Assembly: GCA_026874595.1 (NCBI GenBank)
Contig: CM049307.1
Location: 4,239,579-4,303,578, forward strand
Direction: 5' to 3'
Length of the DNA: 64,000 nucleotides
From: Sipunculus nudus
Lineage: Eukaryota; Annelida; Sipuncula; Golfingiida; Sipunculidae
The position numbers and the translations under genes are program-made. Below, one piece after another: positions 1 to 15,300 of this stretch. Every line of letters begins with the position of its first letter. Position 1 is the first letter of the stretch. The notes beneath the pieces are model-generated. The model worked only from the letters and a program-made list of their open reading frames with translations. It ran no database searches and had not been told where the DNA came from.

Positions 1-3000
1 TCAACGACCACCACGATCTGACTATTTCTCACCTCACATTACCTCAACGACCACCACGTTCTGGTTATTTCCCACCTCACACTACCTCAACGACCACCAC
101 GATCTGGCTATTTCTCACCTCACACTACCTCAACGACCACCACGATCTGTCTATTTCTCACCTCACACTACCTCAACGACCACCACGATCTGGCTAATTC
201 TCACCTCACATTACTTCAACGACCACCACGATCTGGCTATTTCTCACCTCGCATTACCTCAACGACCCCATGATCTATTTCTCAACTTACATTACCTCAA
301 CGACCACCACGACCTGGCTATTTTTCACCCCACATTACCTCAACGACCACCACTGATCTGACAATTTCTAACCTCAAATTAGCTCAACGATCACCACGAT
401 CTGGCTATTTCTCACATTACCTCAAAATACGTTCTGACTGTGCGCTGTTTACATTCTGATTCGTGTTTGGCTCAAACCCTGGCGTTGCTATGCTGCGGCG
501 TTCCTTGTTTTCACCTCACATTACCTCAACGACCACCATGATCTGCCTGTTTCTCACCTCACATTACCTCAACGACCAGCACGATCTGGCTATTTCTCAC
601 CTCACATTACCTCAACGACCACCACGATCTGACTATTTCTCACCTTACACTACCTCAACGACCACCACGATCTGACTATTTCTCACCTCACATTACCTCA
701 ACGACCACTACGTTCTGGCTATTTCCCACCTCACACTACCTCAACGACCACCACGATCTGGCTATTTCTCACCTCACACTACCTCAACGACCACCACGAT
801 CTGACTATTTCTCACCTCACACTACCTCAACGACCACCACGATCTGGCTAATTCTCACCTCACATTACTACAACGACCACCACGATCTGGCTATTTCTCA
901 CCTCGTATTACCTCAACGACCCCATGATCTATTTCTCAACTTACATTACCTCAACGACCACCACGACCTGGCTATTTTTCACCCCACATTACCTCAACGA
1001 CCACCACTGATCTGACAATTTCTAACCTCAAATTAGCTCAACGATCACCACGATCTGGCTATTTCTCACATTACCTCAAAATACGTTCTGACTGTGCGCT
1101 GTTTACATTCTGATTCGTGTTTGGCTCAAACCCTGGGGTTGCTATGCTGCGGCGTTCCTTGTTTTCACCTCACATTACCTCAACGACCACCATGATCTGC
1201 CTGTTTCTCACCTCACATTACCTCAACGACCAGCACGATCTGGCTATTTCTCACCTCACATTACCTCAACGACCACCACGATCTGACTATTTCTCACCTT
1301 ACACTACCTCAACGACCACCACGATCTGACTATTTCTCACCTCACATTACCTCAACGACCACCACGTTCTGGCTATTTCCCACCTCACACTACCTCAACG
1401 ACCACCACGATCTGGCTATTTCTCACCTCACACTACCTCAACGACCACCACGATCTGACTATTTCTCACCTCACACTACCTCAACGACCACCACGATCTG
1501 GCTAATTCTCACCTCACATTACTACAACGACCACCACGATCTGGCTATTTCTCACCTCGCATTACCTCAACGACCCCATGATCTATTTCTCAACTTACAT
1601 TACCTCAACGACCACCACGACCTGGCTATTTTTCACCCCACATTACCTCAACGACCACCACTGATCTGACAATTTCTAACCTCAAATTAGCTCAACGATC
1701 ACCACGATCTGGCTATTTCTCACATTACCTCAAAATACGTTCTGACTGTGCGCTGTTTACATTCTGATTCGTGTTTGGCTCAAACCCTGGCGTTGCTATG
1801 CTGCGGCGTTCCTTGTTCTCACCTCACATTACCTCAACGACCACCATGATCTGCCTGTTTCTCACCTCACATTACCTCAACGACCAGCACGATCTGGCTA
1901 TTTCTCACCTCACATTACCTTAACGACCACCACGATCTGACTATTTCTCACCTTACATTTCCTCAACGATCACCACGATCTGGCTATTTCTCACCTCACA
2001 CTACCTCAACGACCACCACGATCTCGCTATTTCTCTCCTCACATTAACACAACGACCACCACGATCTTGCAATTTCTCACCTCACATAACCTCAACGACC
2101 ACCACGATCTTGCAATTTCTCACCTCACACTACCTCAACGACCACCACGATCTGACTATTTCTCACCTCACACTACCTCAACGACCACCACGATCTGACT
2201 ATTTCTCACCTCACATTACCTCGACGACCACCACGATCTGACTATTTCTCACCTTACACTACCTCAACGACCACCACGATCTGACTATTTCTCACCTCAC
2301 ATTACCTCAACGACCACCACGTTCTGGCTATTTCCCACCTCACACTACCTCAACGACCACCACGATCTGGCTATTTCTCACCTCACACTACCTCAACGAC
2401 CACCACCATCTGGCTATTTCTCACCTCACACTACCTCAACGACCACCACGATCTGGCTAATTCTCACCTCACATTACTACAACGACCACCACGATCTAGC
2501 TATTTCTCACCTCGCATTACCTCAACGACCCTATGATCTATTTCTCAACTTACATTACCTCAACGACCACCACGACCTGGCTATTTTTCACCCCACATTA
2601 CCTCAACGACCACTACTGATCTGACAATTTCTAACCTCAAATTAGCTCAACGATCACCACAATCTGGCTATTTCTCACATTACCTCAAAATACGTTCTGA
2701 CTGTGCGCTGTTTACATTCTGATTCGTGTTTGGCTCAAACCCTGGCGTTGCGATGCTGCGGCGTTTCTTGTTTTCACCTCACATTACCTCAACGACCACC
2801 ATGATCTGCCTGTTTCTCACCTCACATTACCTCAACGACCAACACGATCTGGCTATTTCTCACCTCACATTACCTCAACGACCACCACGATCTGACTATT
2901 TCTCACCTTACACTACCTCAACGACCACCACGATCTGACTATTTCTCACCTCACATTACCTCAACGACCACCACGATCTTGCAATTTCTCACCTCACACT

Positions 3001-6000
3001 ACCTCAACGACCACCACGATCTGACTATTTCTCACCTCAAACTACCTCAACGACCACCACGATCTGACTATTTCTCACCTCACATTACCTCAACGACCAC
3101 CACGATCTGACTATTTCTCACCTTACACTACCTCAACGACCACCACGATCTGACTATTTCTCACCTCACATTACCTCAACGACCACCACGTTCTGGCTAT
3201 TTCCCACCTCACACTACCTCAACGACCACCACGATCTGGCTATTTCTCACCTCACACTACCTCAACGACCACCACGATCTGTCTATTTCTCACCTCACAC
3301 TACCTCAACGACCACCACGATCTGGCTAATTCTCACCTAACATTACTACAACGACCACCACGATCTGGCTATTTCTCACCTCGCATTACCTCAACGACCC
3401 CATGATCTATTTCTCAACTTACATTACCTCAACGACCACCACGACCTGGCTATTTTTCACCCCACATTACCTCAACGACCACCACTGATCTGACAATTTC
3501 TAACCTCAAATTAGCTCAACGATCACCACGATCTGGCTATTTCTCACATTACCTCAAAATACGTTCTGACTGTGCGCTGTTTACATTCTGATTCGTGTTT
3601 GGCTGAAACCCTGGCGTTGCTATGCTGCGGCGTTGATTGTTTTCACCTCACATTACCTCAACGACCACCATGATCTGCCTGTTTCTCACCTCACATTACC
3701 TCAACGACCAGCACGATATGGCTATTTCTCACCTCACATTACCTCAACGACCACCACGATCTGACTATTTCTCACCTTACACTACCTCAACGACCACCAC
3801 AATCTGACTATTTCTCACCTCACATTACCTCAACGACCACCATGATCTGCCTGTTTCTCACCTCACATTACCTCAACGACCAGCACGATCTGGCTATTTC
3901 TCACCTCACATTACCTCAACGACCACCACGATCTGACTATTTCTCACCTTACACTACCTCAACGACCACCACGATCTGACTATTTCTCACCTCACATTAC
4001 CTCAACGACCACTACGTTCTGGCTATTTCCCACCTCACACTACCTCAACGACCACCACGATCTGGCTATTTCTCACCTCACACTACCTCAACGACCACCA
4101 CGATCTGACTATTTCTCACCTCACACTACCTCAACGACCACCACGATCTGGCTAATTCTCACCTCACATTACTACAACGACCACCACGATCTGGCTATTT
4201 CTCACCTCGTATTACCTCAACGACCCCATGATCTATTTCTCAACTTACACTACCTCAACGACCACCACGATCTCGCTATTTCTCTCCTCACATTACCACA
4301 ACGACCACCACTGATCTGACAATTTCTAACCTCAAATTAGCTCAACGACCACCACGATCTTGCAATTTCTCACCTCACACTACCTCAACGACCACCACGA
4401 TCTGACTATTTCTCACCTCAAACTACCTCAACGACCACCACGATCTGACTATTTCTCACCTCACAATACCTCAACGACCACCACGATCTGACTATTTCTC
4501 ACCTCACATTACCTCAACGACCACCACGATCTGACTATTTCTCACCTTACACTACCTCAACGACCACCACGATCTGACTATTTCTCACCCCACATTACCT
4601 CAACGACCACCACGTTCTGGCTATTTCCCACCTCACACTACCTCAACGACCACCACGATCTGGCTATTTCTCACCTCACACTACCTCAACGACCACCACG
4701 ATCTGTCTATTTCTCACCTCACACTACCTCAACGACCACCACGATCTGGCTAATTCTCACCTAACATTACTACAACGACCACCACGATCTGACTATTTCT
4801 CACCTCACACTACCTCAACGACCACCACGATCTGACTATTTCTCACCTCACATTACCTAAACGACCACCACGATCTGACTATTTCTCACCTTACACTACC
4901 TCAACGACCACCACGATCTGACTATTTCTCACCTCACATTACCTCAACGACCACCACGTTCTGGCTATTTCCCACCTCACACTACCTCAACGACCACCAC
5001 GATCTGGCTATTTCTCACCTCGCATTACCTCAACGACCCCATGATCTATTTCTCAACTTACATTACCTCAACGACCACCACGACCTGGCTATTTTTCACC
5101 CCACATTACCTCAACGACCACCACTGATCTGACAATTTCTAACCTCAAATTAGCTCAACGATCACCACGATCTGGCTATTTCTCACATTACCTCAAAATA
5201 CGTTCTGACTGTGCGCTGTTTACATTCTGATTCGTGTTTGGCTCAAACCCTGGCGTTGCTATGCTGCGGCGTTGATTGTTTTCACCTCACATTATCTCAA
5301 CGACCACCATGATCTGCCTGTTTCTCACCTCACATTACCTCAACGACCAGCACGATCTGGCTATTTCTCACCTCACATTACCTCAACGACCACCACGATC
5401 TGACTATTTCTCACCTTACACTACCTCAACGACCACCACGATCTGACTATTTCTCACCTCACATTACCTCAACGACCACCACGTTCTGGCTATTTCCCAC
5501 CTCACACTACCTCAACGACCACCACGATCTGACTATTTCTCACCTCACACTACCTCAACGACCACCACGATCTGGCTAATTCTCACCTCACATTACTACA
5601 ACGACCACCACGATCTGGCTATTTCTCACCTCGCATTACCTCAACGACCCCATGATCTATTTCTCAACTTACATTACCTCAACGACCACCACGACCTGGC
5701 TATTTTTCACCCCACATCACCTCAACGACCACCACTGATCTGACAATTTCTAACCTCAAATTAGCTCAACGATCACCACGATCTTGCAATTTCTCACCTC
5801 ACACTACCTCAACGACCACCACGATCTGACTATTTCTCACCTCACACTACCTCAACGACCACCACGATCTGACTATTTCTCACCTCACATTACCTCAACG
5901 ACCACCACGATCTGACTATTTCTCACCTTACACTACCTCAACGACCACCACGATCTGACTATTTCTCACCTCACATTACCTCAACGACCACCACGTTCTG

Positions 6001-9000
6001 GCTATTTCCCACCTCACACTACCTCAACGACCACCACGATCTGGCTATTTCTCACCTCACACTACCTCAACGACCACCAAGATCGGTCTATTTCTCACCT
6101 CACACTACCTCAACGACCACCACGATCTGGCTAATTCTCACCTCACATTACTACAACGACCACCACGATCTGGCTATTTCTCACCTCGCATTACCTCAAC
6201 GACCCCATGATCTATTTCTCAACTTACATTACCTCAACGACCACCACGACCTGGCTATTTTTCACCCCACATTACCTCAACGACCACCACTGATCTGACA
6301 ATTTCTAACCTCAAATTAGCTCAACGATCACCACGATCTGGCTATTTCTCACATTACCTCAAAATACGTTCTGACTGTGCGCTGTTTACATTCTGATTCG
6401 TGTTTGGCTCAAACCCTGGCGTTGCTATGCTGCGGCGTTCCTTGTTTTCACCTCACATTACCTCAACGACCATCATGATCTGCCTGTTTCTCACCTCACA
6501 TTACCTCAACGACCAGCACGATCTGGCTATTTCTCACCTCACATTACCTTAACGACCACCACGATCTGACTATTTCTCACCTCACATTACCTCAACGACC
6601 ACCACGATCTCGCTATTTCTCTCCTCACATTACCACAACGACCACCACGATCTTGCAATTTCTCACCTCACACTACCTCAACCACCACCAAGATCGGTCT
6701 ATTTCTCACCTCACACTACCTCAACGACCATCACGATCTGGCTAATTCTCACCTCACATTACCTTAACGACCACCACGATCTGACTATTTCTCACCTTAC
6801 ATTTCCTCAACGATCACCACGATCTGGCTATTTCTCACCTCACACTACCTCAACGACCACCACGATCTCGCTATTTCTCTCCTCACATTACCACAACGAC
6901 CACCACGATCTTGCAATTTCTCACCTCACATTACCTCAACGACCACCACGATCTTGCAATTTCTCACCTCACACTACCTCAACGACCACCACGATCTGAC
7001 TATTTCTCACCTCACACTACCTCAACGACCACCACGATCTGACTATTTCTCACCTCACATTACCTCAACGACCACCACGATCTGACTATTTCTCACCTTA
7101 CACTACCTCAACGACCACCACGATCTGACTATTTCTCACCTCACATTACCTCAACGACCACCACGTTCTGGTTATTTCCCACCTCACACTACCTCAACGA
7201 CCACCACGATCTGGCTATTTCTCACCTCACACTACCTCAACGACCACCACGATCTGTCTATTTCTCACCTCACACTACCTCAACGACCACCACGATCTGG
7301 CTAATTCTCACCTCACATTACTTCAACGACCACCACGATCTGGCTATTTCTCACCTCGCATTACCTCAACGACCCCATGATCTATTTCTCAACTTACATT
7401 ACCTCAACGACCACCACGACCTGGCTATTTTTCACCCCACATTACCTCAACGACCACCACTGATCTGACAATTTCTAACCTCAAATTAGCTCAACGATCA
7501 CCACGATCTGGCTATTTCTCACATTACCTCAAAATACGTTCTGACTGTGCGCTGTTTACATTCTGATTCGTGTTTGGCTCAAACCCTGGCGTTGCTATGC
7601 TGCGGCGTTCCTTGTTTTCACCTCACATTACCTCAACGACCACCATGATCTGCCTGTTTCTCACCTCACATTACCTCAACGACCAGCACGATCTGGCTAT
7701 TTCTCACCTCACATTACCTCAACGACCACCACGATCTGACTATTTCTCACCTTACACTACCTCAACGACCACCACGATCTGACTATTTCTCACCTCACAT
7801 TACCTCAACGACCACTACGTTCTGGCTATTTCCCACCTCACACTACCTCAACGACCACCACGATCTGGCTATTTCTCACCTCACACTACCTCAACGACCA
7901 CCACGATCTGACTATTTCTCACCTCACACTACCTCAACGACCACCACGATCTGGCTAATTCTCACCTCACATTACTACAACGACCACCACGATCTGGCTA
8001 TTTCTCACCTCGTATTACCTCAACGACCCCATGATCTATTTCTCAACTTACATTACCTCAACGACCACCACGACCTGGCTATTTTTCACCCCACATTACC
8101 TCAACGACCACCACTGATCTGACAATTTCTAACCTCAAATTAGCTCAACGATCACCACGATCTGGCTATTTCTCACATTACCTCAAAATACGTTCTGACT
8201 GTGCGCTGTTTACATTCTGATTCGTGTTTGGCTCAAACCCTGGGGTTGCTATGCTGCGGCGTTCCTTGTTTTCACCTCACATTACCTCAACGACCACCAT
8301 GATCTGCCTGTTTCTCACCTCACATTACCTCAACGACCAGCACGATCTGGCTATTTCTCACCTCACATTACCTCAACGACCACCACGATCTGACTATTTC
8401 TCACCTTACACTACCTCAACGACCACCACGATCTGACTATTTCTCACCTCACATTACCTCAACGACCACCACGTTCTGGCTATTTCCCACCTCACACTAC
8501 CTCAACGACCACCACGATCTGGCTATTTCTCACCTCACACTACCTCAACGACCACCACGATCTGACTATTTCTCACCTCACACTACCTCAACGACCACCA
8601 CGATCTGGCTAATTCTCACCTCACATTACTACAACGACCACCACGATCTGGCTATTTCTCACCTCGCATTACCTCAACGACCCCATGTTCTATTTCTCAA
8701 CTTACATTACCTCAACGACCACCACGACCTGGCTATTTTTCACCCCACATTACCTCAACGACCACCACTGATCTGACAATTTCTAACCTCAAATTAGCTC
8801 AACGATCACCACGATCTGGCTATTTCTCACATTACCTCAAAATACGTTCTGACTGTGCGCTGTTTACATTCTGATTCGTGTTTGGCTCAAACCCTGGCGT
8901 TGCTATGCTGCGGCGTTCCTTGTTCTCACCTCACATTACCTCAACGACCACCATGATCTGCCTGTTTCTCACCTCACATTACCTCAACGACCAGCACGAT

Positions 9001-12000
9001 CTGGCTATTTCTCACCTCACATTACCTTAACGACCACCACGATCTGACTATTTCTCACCTTACATTTCCTCAACGATCACCACGATCTGGCTATTTCTCA
9101 CCTCACACTACCTCAACGACCACCACGATCTCGCTATTTCTCTCCTCACATTAACACAACGACCACCACGATCTTGCAATTTCTCACCTCACATAACCTC
9201 AACGACCACCACGATCTTGCAATTTCTCACCTCACACTACCTCAACGACCACCACGATCTGACTATTTCTCACCTCACACTACCTCAACGACCACCACGA
9301 TCTGACTATTTCTCACCTCACATTACCTCAACGACCACCACGATCTGACTATTTCTCACCTTACACTACCTCAACGACCACCACGATCTGACTATTTCTC
9401 ACCTCACATTACCTCAACGACCACCACGTTCTGGTTATTTCCCACCTCACACTACCTCAACGACCACCACGATCTGGCTATTTCTCACCTCACACTACCT
9501 CAACGACCACCACGATCTGTCTATTTCTCACCTCACACTACCTCAACGACCACCACGATCTGGCTAATTCTCACCTCACATTACTTCAACGACCACCACG
9601 ATCTGGCTATTTCTCACCTCGCATTACCTCAACGACCCCATGATCTATTTCTCAACTTACATTACCTCAACGACCACCACGACCTGGCTATTTTTCACCC
9701 CACATTACCTCAACGACCACCACTGATCTGACAATTTCTAACCTCAAATTAGCTCAACGATCACCACGATCTGGCTATTTCTCACATTACCTCAAAATAC
9801 GTTCTGACTGTGCGCTGTTTACATTCTGATTCGTGTTTGGCTCAAACCCTGGCGTTGCTATGCTGCGGCGTTCCTTGTTTTCACCTCACATTACCTCAAC
9901 GACCACCATGATCTGCCTGTTTCTCACCTCACATTACCTCAACGACCAGCACGATCTGGCTATTTCTCACCTCACATTACCTCAACGACCACCACGATCT
10001 GACTATTTCTCACCTTACACTACCTCAACGACCACCACGATCTGACTATTTCTCACCTCACATTACCTCAACGACCACTACGTTCTGGCTATTTCCCACC
10101 TCACACTACCTCAACGACCACCACGATCTGGCTATTTCTCACCTCACACTACCTCAACGACCACCACGATCTGACTATTTCTCACCTCACACTACCTCAA
10201 CGACCACCACGATCTGGCTAATTCTCACCTCACATTACTACAACGACCACCACGATCTGGCTATTTCTCACCTCGTATTACCTCAACGACCCCATGATCT
10301 ATTTCTCAACTTACATTACCTCAACGACCACCACGACCTGGCTATTTTTCACCCCACATTACCTCAACGACCACCACTGATCTGACAATTTCTAACCTCA
10401 AATTAGCTCAACGATCACCACGATCTGGCTATTTCTCACATTACCTCAAAATACGTTCTGACTGTGCGCTGTTTACATTCTGATTCGTGTTTGGCTCAAA
10501 CCCTGGGGTTGCTATGCTGCGGCGTTCCTTGTTTTCACCTCACATTACCTCAACGACCACCATGATCTGCCTGTTTCTCACCTCACATTACCTCAACGAC
10601 CAGCACGATCTGGCTATTTCTCACCTCACATTACCTCAACGACCACCACGATCTGACTATTTCTCACCTTACACTACCTCAACGACCACCACGATCTGAC
10701 TATTTCTCACCTCACATTACCTCAACGACCACCACGTTCTGGCTATTTCCCACCTCACACTACCTCAACGACCACCACGATCTGGCTATTTCTCACCTCA
10801 CACTACCTCAACGACCACCACGATCTGACTATTTCTCACCTCACACTACCTCAACGACCACCACGATCTGGCTAATTCTCACCTCACATTACTACAACGA
10901 CCACCACGATCTGGCTATTTCTCACCTCGCATTACCTCAACGACCCCATGATCTATTTCTCAACTTACATTACCTCAACGACCACCACGACCTGGCTATT
11001 TTTCACCCCACATTACCTCAACGACCACCACTGATCTGACAATTTCTAACCTCAAATTAGCTCAACGATCACCACGATCTGGCTATTTCTCACATTACCT
11101 CAAAATACGTTCTGACTGTGCGCTGTTTACATTCTGATTCGTGTTTGGCTCAAACCCTGGCGTTGCTATGCTGCGGCGTTCCTTGTTCTCACCTCACATT
11201 ACCTCAAGGACCACCATGATCTGCCTGTTTCTCACCTCACATTACCTCAACGACCAGCACGATCTGGCTATTTCTCACCTCACATTACCTTAACGACCAC
11301 CACGATCTGACTATTTCTCACCTTACATTTCCTCAACGATCACCACGATCTGGCTATTTCTCACCTCACACTACCTCAACGACCACCACGATCTCGCTAT
11401 TTCTCTCCTCACATTAACACAACGACCACCACGATCTTGCAATTTCTCACCTCACATAACCTCAACGACCACCACGATCTTGCAATTTCTCACCTCACAC
11501 TACCTCAACGACCACCACGATCTGACTATTTCTCACCTCACACTACCTCAACGACCACCACGATCTGACTATTTCTCACCTCACATTACCTCAACGACCA
11601 CCACGATCTGACTATTTCTCACCTTACACTACCTCAACGACCACCACGATCTGACTATTTCTCACCTCACATTACCTTAACGACCACCACGTTCTGGTTA
11701 TTTCCCACCTCACACTCCCTCAACGATCACCACGATCTGGCTATATCTCACCTCACACTACCTCAACGACCACCACGATCTGTCTATTTCTCACCTCACA
11801 CTACCTCAACGACCACCACGATCTGGCTAATTCTCACCTCACATTACTTCAACGACCACCACGATCTGGCTATTTCTCACCTCGCATTACCTCAACGACC
11901 CCATGATCTATTTCTCAACTTACATTACCTCAACGACCACCACGACCTGGCTATTTTTCACCCCACATTACCTCAACGACCACCACTGATCTGACAATTT

Positions 12001-12310
12001 CTAAACTCAAATTAGCTCAACGATCACCACGATCTGGCTATTTCTCACATTACCTCAAAATACGTTCTGACTGTGCGCTGTTTACATTCTGATTCGTGTT
12101 TGGCTCAAACCCTGGCGTTGCTATGCTGCGGCGTTCCTTGTTTTCACCTCACATTACCTCAACGACCACCATGATCTGCCTGTTTCTCATCTCACATTAC
12201 CTCAACGACCAGCACGATCTGGCTATTTCTCACCTCACATTACCTCAACGACCACCACGATCTGACTATTTCTCACCTTACACTACCTCAACGACCACCA
12301 CGATCTGACT
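1..12310. repeat. Higher-order repeat of 2,263 bp (left domain)
   Basis: Blocks recur almost unchanged at 2,263-bp offsets. The landmark at 463 returns at 2,726, and the landmarks at 7,570, 9,833 and 12,096 follow the same step. Each block is a 654-bp plus a 1,609-bp interval between LTR-derived spacers. The window start (1) also repeats at 7,108, an offset of 7,107 bp. The interval of about 2,950-7,100 is a more shuffled set of the same monomers, so the left domain is itself a larger repeat. Confidence 0.85.
439..510 (+). repeat. LTR-derived spacer inside the satellite (first of 22 copies)
   Basis: This non-satellite piece of about 73 bp begins TGTGCGCTGTTTACATTC and ends GGCGTTCCTTGTT. It interrupts the 43-bp monomers. 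The same piece recurs near 1.09, 1.75, 2.70, 3.57, 5.21, 6.38, 7.55, 8.20, 8.86, 9.81, 10.46, 11.12, 12.07, 12.73, 13.94, 14.59, 15.80, 16.45, 17.66, 18.31 and 19.51 kb. It closely matches 20,888-20,960 in the solo LTR, with only a few substitutions. Each copy is preceded by the same non-LTR stretch (CTCAAAATACGTTCTGAC), so all 22 descend from one capture event. Confidence 0.88.
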
Positions 12311-15300
12311 ATTTCTCACCTCACATTACCTCAACGACCACCACGTTCTGGCTATTTCCCACCTCACACTACCTCAACGACCACCACGATCTGGCTATTT
12401 CTCACCTCACACTACCTCAACGACCACCAAGATCTGACTATTTCTCACCTCACACTACCTCAACGACCACCACGATCTGGCTAATTCTCACCTCACATTA
12501 CTACAACGACCACCACGATCTGGCTATTTCTCACCTCGCATTACCTCAACGACCCCATGATCTATTTCTCAACTTACATTACCTCAACGACCACCACGAC
12601 CTGGCTATTTTTCACCCCACATTACCTCAACGACCACCACTGCTCTGACAATTTCTAACCTCAAATTAGCTCAACGATCACCACGATCTGGCTATTTCTC
12701 ACATTACCTCAAAATACGTTCTGACTGTGCGCTGTTTACATTCTGATTCGTGTTTGGCTCAAACCCTGGCGTTGCTATGCTGCGGCGTTCCTTGTTCTCA
12801 CCTCACATTACCTCAACGACCACCATGATCTGCCTGTTTCTCACCTCACATTACCTCAACGACCAGCACGATCTGGCTATTTCTCACCTCACATTACCTT
12901 AACGACCACCACGATCTGACTATTTATCACCTTACATTACCTCAACGATCACCACGATCTGGCTATTTTTCACCTCACACTACCTCAACGCCCACCACGA
13001 TCTCGCTATTTCTCTCCTCACATTACCACAACGACCACCACGATCTTGCAATTTCTCACCTCACATTACCTCAACGACCACCACGATCTTGCAATTTCTC
13101 ACCTCACACTACCTCAACAACCACCACGATCTGACTTTTTCTCACCTCACACTACCTCAACGACCACCACGATCTAACTATTTCTCACCTCACATTACCT
13201 CAACGACCACCACGATCTGACTATTTCTCACCTTACACTACCTCAACGACCACCACGATCTGACTATTTCTAACCTCACATTACCTCAACGACCACCACG
13301 TTCTGGTTATTTCCAACCTCACACTACCTCAACGACCACCACGATCTGGCTATTTCTCACCTCACACTAACTCAACGACCACCACGATCTGTCTATTTCT
13401 CCCCTCACACTACCTCAACGACCACCACGATCTGGCTAATTCTCACCTCACATTACTTCAACGACCACCACGATCTGGCTATTTCTCACCTCGCATTACC
13501 TCAACGACCCCATGATCCATTTCTCAACTTACATTACCTCAACGACCACCACGACCTGGATATTTTTCACCCCACATTACCTCAACGATCACCACGATCT
13601 GGCTATTTCTCACCTCACACTACCTCAACGACCACCACGATCTGACTATTTCTCACCTCACACTACCTCAACGACCACCACGATCTGGCTAATTCTCACC
13701 TCACATTACTACAACGACCACCACGATCTGGCTATTTCTCACCTCGCATTACCTCAACGACCCCATGATCTATTTCTCAACTTACATTACCTCAACGACC
13801 ACCACGACCTGGCTATTTTTCACCCCACATTACCTCAACGACCACCACTGATCTGACAATTTCTAACCTCAAATTAGCTCAACGATCACCACGATCTGGC
13901 TATTTCTCACATTACCTCAAAATACGTTCTGACTGTGCGCTGTTTACATTCTGATTCGTGTTTGGCTCAAACCCTGGCGTTGCTTTGCTGCGGCGTTCCT
14001 TGTTTTCACCTCACATTACCTCAACGACCACCATGATCTGCCTGTTTCTCACCTCACATTACCTCAACGACCAGCACGATCTGGCTATTTCTCACCTCAC
14101 ATTACCTCAACGACCACCACGATCTGACTATTTCTCACCTTACACTACCTCAACGACCACCACGATCTGACTATTTCTCACCTCACATTACCTCAACGAC
14201 CACCACGTTCTGGCTATTTCCCACCTCACACTACCTCAACGACCACCACGATCTGGCTATTTCTCACCTCACACTACCTCAACGACCACCACGATCTGAC
14301 TATTTCTCACCTCACACTACCTCAACGACCACCACGATCTGGCTAATTCTCACCTCACATTACTACAACGACCACCACGATCTGGCTATTTCTCACCTCG
14401 CATTACCTCAACGACCCCATGATCTATTTCTCAACTTACATTACCTCAACGACCACCACGACCTGGCTATTTTTCACCCCACATTACCTCAACGACCACC
14501 ACTGCTCTGACAATTTCTAACCTCAAATTAGCTCAACGATCACCACGATCTGGCTATTTCTCACATTACCTCAAAATACGTTCTGACTGTGCGCTGTTTA
14601 CATTCTGATTCGTGTTTGGCTCAAACCCTGGCGTTGCTATGCTGCGGCGTTCCTTGTTCTCACCTCACATTACCTCAACGACCACCATGATCTGCCTGTT
14701 TCTCACCTCACATTACCTCAACGACCAGCACGATCTGGCTATTTCTCACCTCACATTACCTTAACGACCACCACGATCTGACTATTTCTCACCTTACATT
14801 ACCTCAACGATCACCACGATCTGGCTATTTCTCACCTCACACTACCTCAACGCCCACCACGATCTCGCTATTTCTCTCCTCACATTACCACAACGACCAC
14901 CACGATCTTGCAATTTCTCACCTCACATTACCTCAACGACCACCACGATCTTGCAATTTCTCACCTCACACTACCTCAACGACCACCACGATCTGACTTT
15001 TTCTCACCTCACACTACCTCAACGACCACCACGATCTGACTATTTCTCACCTCACATTACCTCAACGACCACCACGATCTGACTATTTCTCACCTTACAC
15101 TACCTCAACGACCACCACGATCTGACTATTTCTAACCTCACATTACCTCAACGACCACCACGTTCTGGTTATATCCCACCTCACACTACCTCAACGACCA
15201 CCACGATCTGGCTATTTCTCACCTCACACTAACTCAACGACCACCACGATCTGTCTATTTCTCCCCTCACACTACCTCAACGACCACCACGATCTGGCTA

